Shown here one piece after another: positions 60,901 to 64,000 of a DNA stretch of 64,000 nt. The position numbers and the translations under genes are program-made. The notes beneath the pieces are model-generated. The model worked only from the letters and a program-made list of their open reading frames with translations. It was not told the origin of the DNA and did not search any database. The first letter of the stretch is position 1; each line of letters begins with the position of its first letter. This DNA comes from Datura wrightii (Eukaryota; Streptophyta; Magnoliopsida; Solanales; Solanaceae): NCBI GenBank assembly GCA_035772735.1, contig JASDFA010000003.1:157473001-157537000 (forward strand), given 5' to 3'.

Positions 60901-61673
60901 ACCCTCAGACAGATGAACAGGCTGAGCGGACTATCCAAACGCTCGAAGATATGCTACGAGCGTGTGTACTAGATTTTGGGGGTAGCTGGGATGAACATCT
61001 GTCGTTGATTGAATTCGCCTATAATAATAGCTATCATTCAGCTATTCAGATGGCGCCCTTTGAAGCATTATACGGGCGAAAATGTAGATCGTCGGTGGGC
61101 TGGTTTGAAGTGGGAGAATCAGCGTTGATTGGGCCAGACATCATTCAACAGTCAGAGGAGAAGGTAAAGCTTATTAGAGAACGCCTGTTGACTGCTCAAA
61201 GCCGCCAGAAGTCGTATGCAGATATGCGGCGTAGAAATTTAGAATTTGCGGTAAATGACTGGGTATACCTGAAGGTGTCTCCGATGAAAGGGGTGATGAG
61301 ATTTGGCAAGAAAGGCAAGCTTAGCCCGAGATTCATTGGGTCATATCAGATTCGTCGGAGAATAGGCCGAGTTGCATATGAATTGAACTTGCCTCCGGAG
61401 TTAGCATCTGTTCACCCAGTATTCCATGTATCTATGTTGAGGAAATTTGTAGGAGACCCTTCCACAGTTGTTCCAGTTCAGGATGTCCAGGTCACCGAAG
61501 AGTTAGCATACGAAGAGGTTCCAGTAGCTATCCTAGACAAACAGATCCGTAGATTGAGAACTAAAGATATTGCATCTGTCAAAGTATTGTGGCGTAACAG
61601 GAACCGAGAAGAAATGACCTGGGAAGCCGAGGAGGACATGAAAGCCAGATATCCCCACTTATTCCAAGCATAG
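57951..61673 (+). CDS. Pol of the Tekay/Del-like element (zinc knuckles, PR, RT, RNase H, IN, chromodomain-like tail)
   Basis: 1241 codons open without a stop; the first in-frame ATG is at 58062, inside a zinc knuckle, so translation is expected as a Gag-Pol fusion. Two Cys/His knuckles (57978-58076, second is CYYCEQEGHLMRDC). Counting from 58062: protease DPGST at 88; RT about 280-520 with KIDLRSGYHQ and FIDDI (Asp 424/425); RNase H with CDAS (Asp 571) and TDHKSLQ; integrase HHCC (about 785-835) and core Asp 858, Asp 919, Glu 955, a D,D35E spacing; C-terminal chromodomain-like tail to 1203. All main catalytic residues are visible. Protease has DPG, not the usual DSG/DTG, which I believe occurs in this lineage. 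Confidence 0.92.
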   Translation, partial: EQSRFTSTPCPICHRLHSGACRQGFPGCYYCEQEGHLMRDCPARGRGSQDDLDRASAGPRVPAASAGRKPSGSGNRGRGRPGASGSGAGPSRTYALPGRQDSEASPDVVTGTLIICSYPVYVLIDPGSTLSYITPFVARKLGIEPELLQQPFSVLTSVGDSITAKRVYRGCTLEVAHRQTTVDLIELEMVDFDAIMGMDWLVPCYANLECWTKTVRFHFPGEAMREWKGSTPTPKGRFISYLKARKLIAKGCICHLVRVQDVRVEPPTLQFVPVVNEFPDVFPDELPGIPPEREIDFAIDLLPGTQPISIPPYRMAPAELRELKEQLKDFLDKGFIRPSTSPWGAPVLFVRKKDGSLRMCVDYRQLNKVTVKNKYPLPRIDDLFDQLQGAKCFTKIDLRSGYHQVRVRERDIPKTAFRTRYGHFEFLVMSFGLTNAPAVFMDLMNSIFRPYLDLFVIVFIDDILVYSRSETDHRNHLRTVLQILRERQLYAKFSKCEFWLNSVAFLGHIVSDAGIQVDTQKIEAVKTWPRPTTPTEVRSFLGLAGYYWRFVEGFSTIAAPLTKLTQKAAKFQWTEACEQSFQELKDRLTSTPVLALPEGTDGYAVYCDASGLGLGCVLMQHGKVIAYASRQLRKHEKNYPTHDLELAAVIHALKIWRHYLYGVHVDIFTDHKSLQYIFTQRELNLRQRRWLELLKDYDVNILYNPGKANVVADALSRKSMGSLAYLRPEKRELAKEIHQLAGLAIRVVETENNRAVIHNSAESSLVTEVKERQYEDPDLVQLRDRIQEGKESDFQVTENEVLRCGGRLCVPNVSGLRQQIMHEVHYARYSLHPGATKMYHDIRDIYWWLGMKSEIAEFVSRCPNCQQVKAEHQKPGGLTQDIAVPMWKWEAINMDFVTGLPRTRRRNDSIWVIVDRLTKSAHFLPVKVTFSAEDYAELYIREIVKLHGVPASIILDRGAQFTARFWQSFQRGLGTQINLSTAFHPQTDEQAERTIQTLEDMLRACVLDFGGSWDEHLSLIEFAYNNSYHSAIQMAPFEALYGRKCRSSVGWFEVGESALIGPDIIQQSEEKVKLIRERLLTAQSRQKSYADMRRRNLEFAVNDWVYLKVSPMKGVMRFGKKGKLSPRFIGSYQIRRRIGRVAYELNLPPELASVHPVFHVSMLRKFVGDPSTVVPVQDVQVTEELAYEEVPVAILDKQIRRLRTKDIASVKVLWRNRNREEMTWEAEEDMKARYPHLFQA

Positions 61674-61946
61674 GCAAATGGGAGGTATATTAGAACTGTT
61701 TTTCCTTATTAATGCTTATACTTCATATATGAAAGCAGGCGATTGATTATAGATAGTTTTATACATGAATGTTATTATATCGTGTAGAGTACCTGTATTG
61801 GGCTCTTCTGCTTTTCAGGAATTATGAGATAGTCCATAATACAAGGGAAACTCTGCCAAAAGTTTTCTAGAAACAAGTTGAGTAAGTTGAGCAGTCCTCT
61901 AGACAGAATATCATTCGAGGACGAATGTTCTTAAGGGGGGGAAGGA
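61674..61946 (+). other. 3' untranslated part and polypurine tract
   Basis: Non-coding, ends in ttcgaggacgaatgttcttaag region and polypurine tract aagggggggaagga (61933-61946) that primes plus-strand DNA synthesis next to the LTR. Same as 54069-54341. Confidence 0.85.
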
Positions 61947-62011
61947 TGTTACACCCCGTAAATTTTAAATAAATAAATAGCCTAATGTCTTGTTGGTTAA
62001 GAGATTTAGAA

Positions 62012-62045
<34 letters not shown>

Positions 62046-64000
62046 GGCCAATGAATAAAAGTCGGCCCCCTTCATCTAAACAACATATTTTCAGCAAAGA
62101 AACAGAGGGTAGCCATTGTTAGGCAAACCCACGAAGAAATATATAAATTTCCTTCCAATTACGCGACAAAACGCGGTCTAAACTTCATTCCGGCTTAGGT
62201 ACAGGTGTATAAAGCTGCAGAGAGCAATCCTACGGAGTTAGTTTCGTGAAATTTGGCTGGCGAAACGTCGTGCTACCGAGGTAAAGTAAATATAATTTCT
62301 TTAAATTAGTACCAATGTGTTCCTAGCGTTGCAGTGAGCATTTATCCCTTCTGGACTATCGAGAAATAACGAGTTTTCGACCGTTTTCTGAAAGGTTAAA
62401 GTTGGGATAAATATATATATCAAAAGTGACAATTTCTCCCGAATATTAATGTATTTAGTTTTAATTGACGTGTATATGAATGTAGTTGGGAGAAACAGCA
62501 GAAGTACCGACGGAAATCACATCGGTCAGTCGGGTACTCAGAAAGCAGGTATGTAAAGTTATTCTTTCGGCAAGCCAGGAAGTATAGCTTAGAAAGTAAA
62601 TAGAATAAAGGCTATTAACCGATACCAGCATACAGGAACGATTTTAGTACAATTTCCAGCAAGCATGCTAGTATATTAATTACGTATCATGCGATAATCA
62701 GAATAATAGATATTCAGGCAATACGTATTATATCTGTTGAGATTGTATCCAGTAGTAGATGGTACATTTTATGTTATTGAGCTGTATCCAGATATAATCA
62801 GATAGACAGATAAAGGCCAGGTAGCAGTTAGTCCAGCAATCAGAAATAGTGTAAAACAGAATATAGTATCAGTTATTTAATACAAACCGGCCTTGAGATA
62901 CAAGAAGAGAATATGATTAGTATTTTTCATTTAAGCATGCTTGCTGTATATGTGTTTTGTATGTTGAGACTTGTTGTGGCATGTGGGCACCCTTTAGCAT
63001 CCCCACCGCCCCTGGGTTATAGCTGTGTCGATACCAGATTCAGATACCGCCACTAGCTGGGCGATGCCGTCCGACTAAAGGACGATGATGGCCGACCACC
63101 ATGACAATACGGTCCAGACCACCCTGCTTGCAGGGGTAGTTCAATTTACTCTACGCAGAGCTAGCACACCCTATTTACACGGGCAGACCACTCTGCGTGC
63201 ACACTTGTGCCCAGAGGCAGGAGTCTTCGGACTCAGACACAGTTTATTGTCAGAGGCCAAGGCCTGAGCTACGTACCCAAGGGGGCCGGTAGGAGGAGCT
63301 CACAATTATCAGATGAGTGGAGTGACTTGTTTTTGGTTGGTTTAGACCCGGGTAGGGGTAAATAGATTGCTTGCTTGGTTGGCACCTTCCGGCTTATGGG
63401 GGTCGGTCAGGTATTGTGTGTATTATTATGTATATTGATATGTGCTAGTAGATACTGATAGACAGAAGGACGACACGTCTTCAGGTACGCACAGTTAGTT
63501 ACAGAATGTATAAACTCTCCCCAGTTATCCTCAGCTAGATAGACTCAGCTACTTCTTGCTTAACTGTCATGTTATTGTGCTATTCGTTTCAGTTGCATAT
63601 TTCAGTTTGCTTTACATGCTCAGTACCTGTGGTACTGACGCCCAGCGGGGCGCTGTATTGCTTGCCTACAGGTACTCACGGACGAGGAGCCGATCCCTCG
63701 TGATTCCAGCCAGCCAGTGAGTCATCAGCTCCTGTCATCCGGAGTCTGATTCCTAGAGGTGTAGCTCCTTTTCTTTTGTTGTGCAGTATGGGTAGGTCGG
63801 GGCCCTGTCCCGATAATTTCTATTAAGTTCTTACAGTATTCGTAGAGGCTTGCAGTCTGTATATATTCCCTGTGGTTAGTTGAGCCGGTCGTGTGAGGCC
63901 GTGCGATCTGCTGTAGCTGTTTAGTATTTCAGTTTATGTTGGCCGTGTGGGGCCTTAATTTGATAGTAGTGGTGACCTTGTCGGTCACGTAGTTTTACAG
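61947..64000 (+). repeat. Right LTR, cut by the window edge
   Basis: It matches the middle LTR with offset 7605, then 7607 after the A-run (A28 at 62015-62042). About 280 bp of its 3' end should lie beyond 64000. Confidence 0.92.

Larger units (their letters stand above)
53292..64000 (+). mobile_element. Tandem Tekay/Del-like LTR retrotransposon array sharing an LTR
   Basis: Layout: first ~17 bases of an LTR (53293 on), integrase C-terminal part (53310-54068), 3' region, LTR (54342-56676), complete internal region (56677-61946), LTR (61947 to beyond 64000). The segments 53310-54341 and 60914-61946 are about 99% identical, as are the LTRs, with a period of 7605 bp. This is the product expected of unequal recombination between LTRs, followed by a deletion in the left unit. 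Confidence 0.9.

Overview
This window is plant nuclear DNA, almost certainly from a eudicot. The chromovirus LTRs (start TGTTACACCCC, end GTGACA, initiator-Met primer site TGGTATCAGAGC) and the Athila-type element look like those common in Solanaceae. That placement is recognition from memory, not a search result. Only one host gene is supported in 64 kb: a two-exon PB1-domain (octicosapeptide/Phox/Bem1p) protein on the minus strand at 33721-36112. The rest is nested LTR retrotransposons, small inverted-repeat DNA transposons and AT-rich spacer. No tRNA, rRNA or CRISPR was seen.

Left block (1-17261), all retroelements. An LTR edge (1-1326, start TGTTGACACCC on the minus strand) cuts a minus-strand Athila-like Ty3/gypsy element (1327-10119). 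That element has a tRNA-Asp primer site, a decayed gag-pol and a broken ORF in the env position. It is itself joined into the RNase H/integrase region of a minus-strand Tekay/Del-like element (10120-14960). That one abuts a plus-strand LTR (14961-17261).

Middle block (17262-43364). AT-rich spacer holds a Stowaway-like MITE (19183-19446) and a Harbinger-like element with TTA target duplications (21291-22299). It also holds a decayed minus-strand chromovirus (about 22440-29960) broken by a hAT-like element, by a fold-back element inside that, and by a 5'-truncated Ty1/copia element (about 26513-29320). The PB1 gene follows, then spacer with a ~220-bp tandem repeat and two sibling MITEs.

Right block (43365-64000) is young. 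A minus-strand Tekay-like element (43365-53291) has two LTRs only ~1% different by eye, an intact primer site, polypurine tract and leader, but ruined coding sequence, so it looks non-autonomous. Its 5' LTR is broken at 53291 by a plus-strand tandem array. The array runs: truncated integrase end, LTR, full gag-pol, LTR, with the middle LTR shared. The copy at 54342-64000 has a 1241-codon pol with all visible catalytic residues, but a frame break between gag and its zinc knuckles.

The most unusual signal is architectural. Four different LTR families carry a block of short CpG-containing or A/T-centred palindromes just upstream of the TATA box. In two of them (the Athila-like and the Tekay-like minus element) the palindrome arms are the same sequence, GTGTCACGGAG...CTCCGTGACAC. 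With the conserved leader shared by the dead and live Tekay-like elements, this suggests retrotransposon control modules that are kept, or exchanged, apart from the coding regions.
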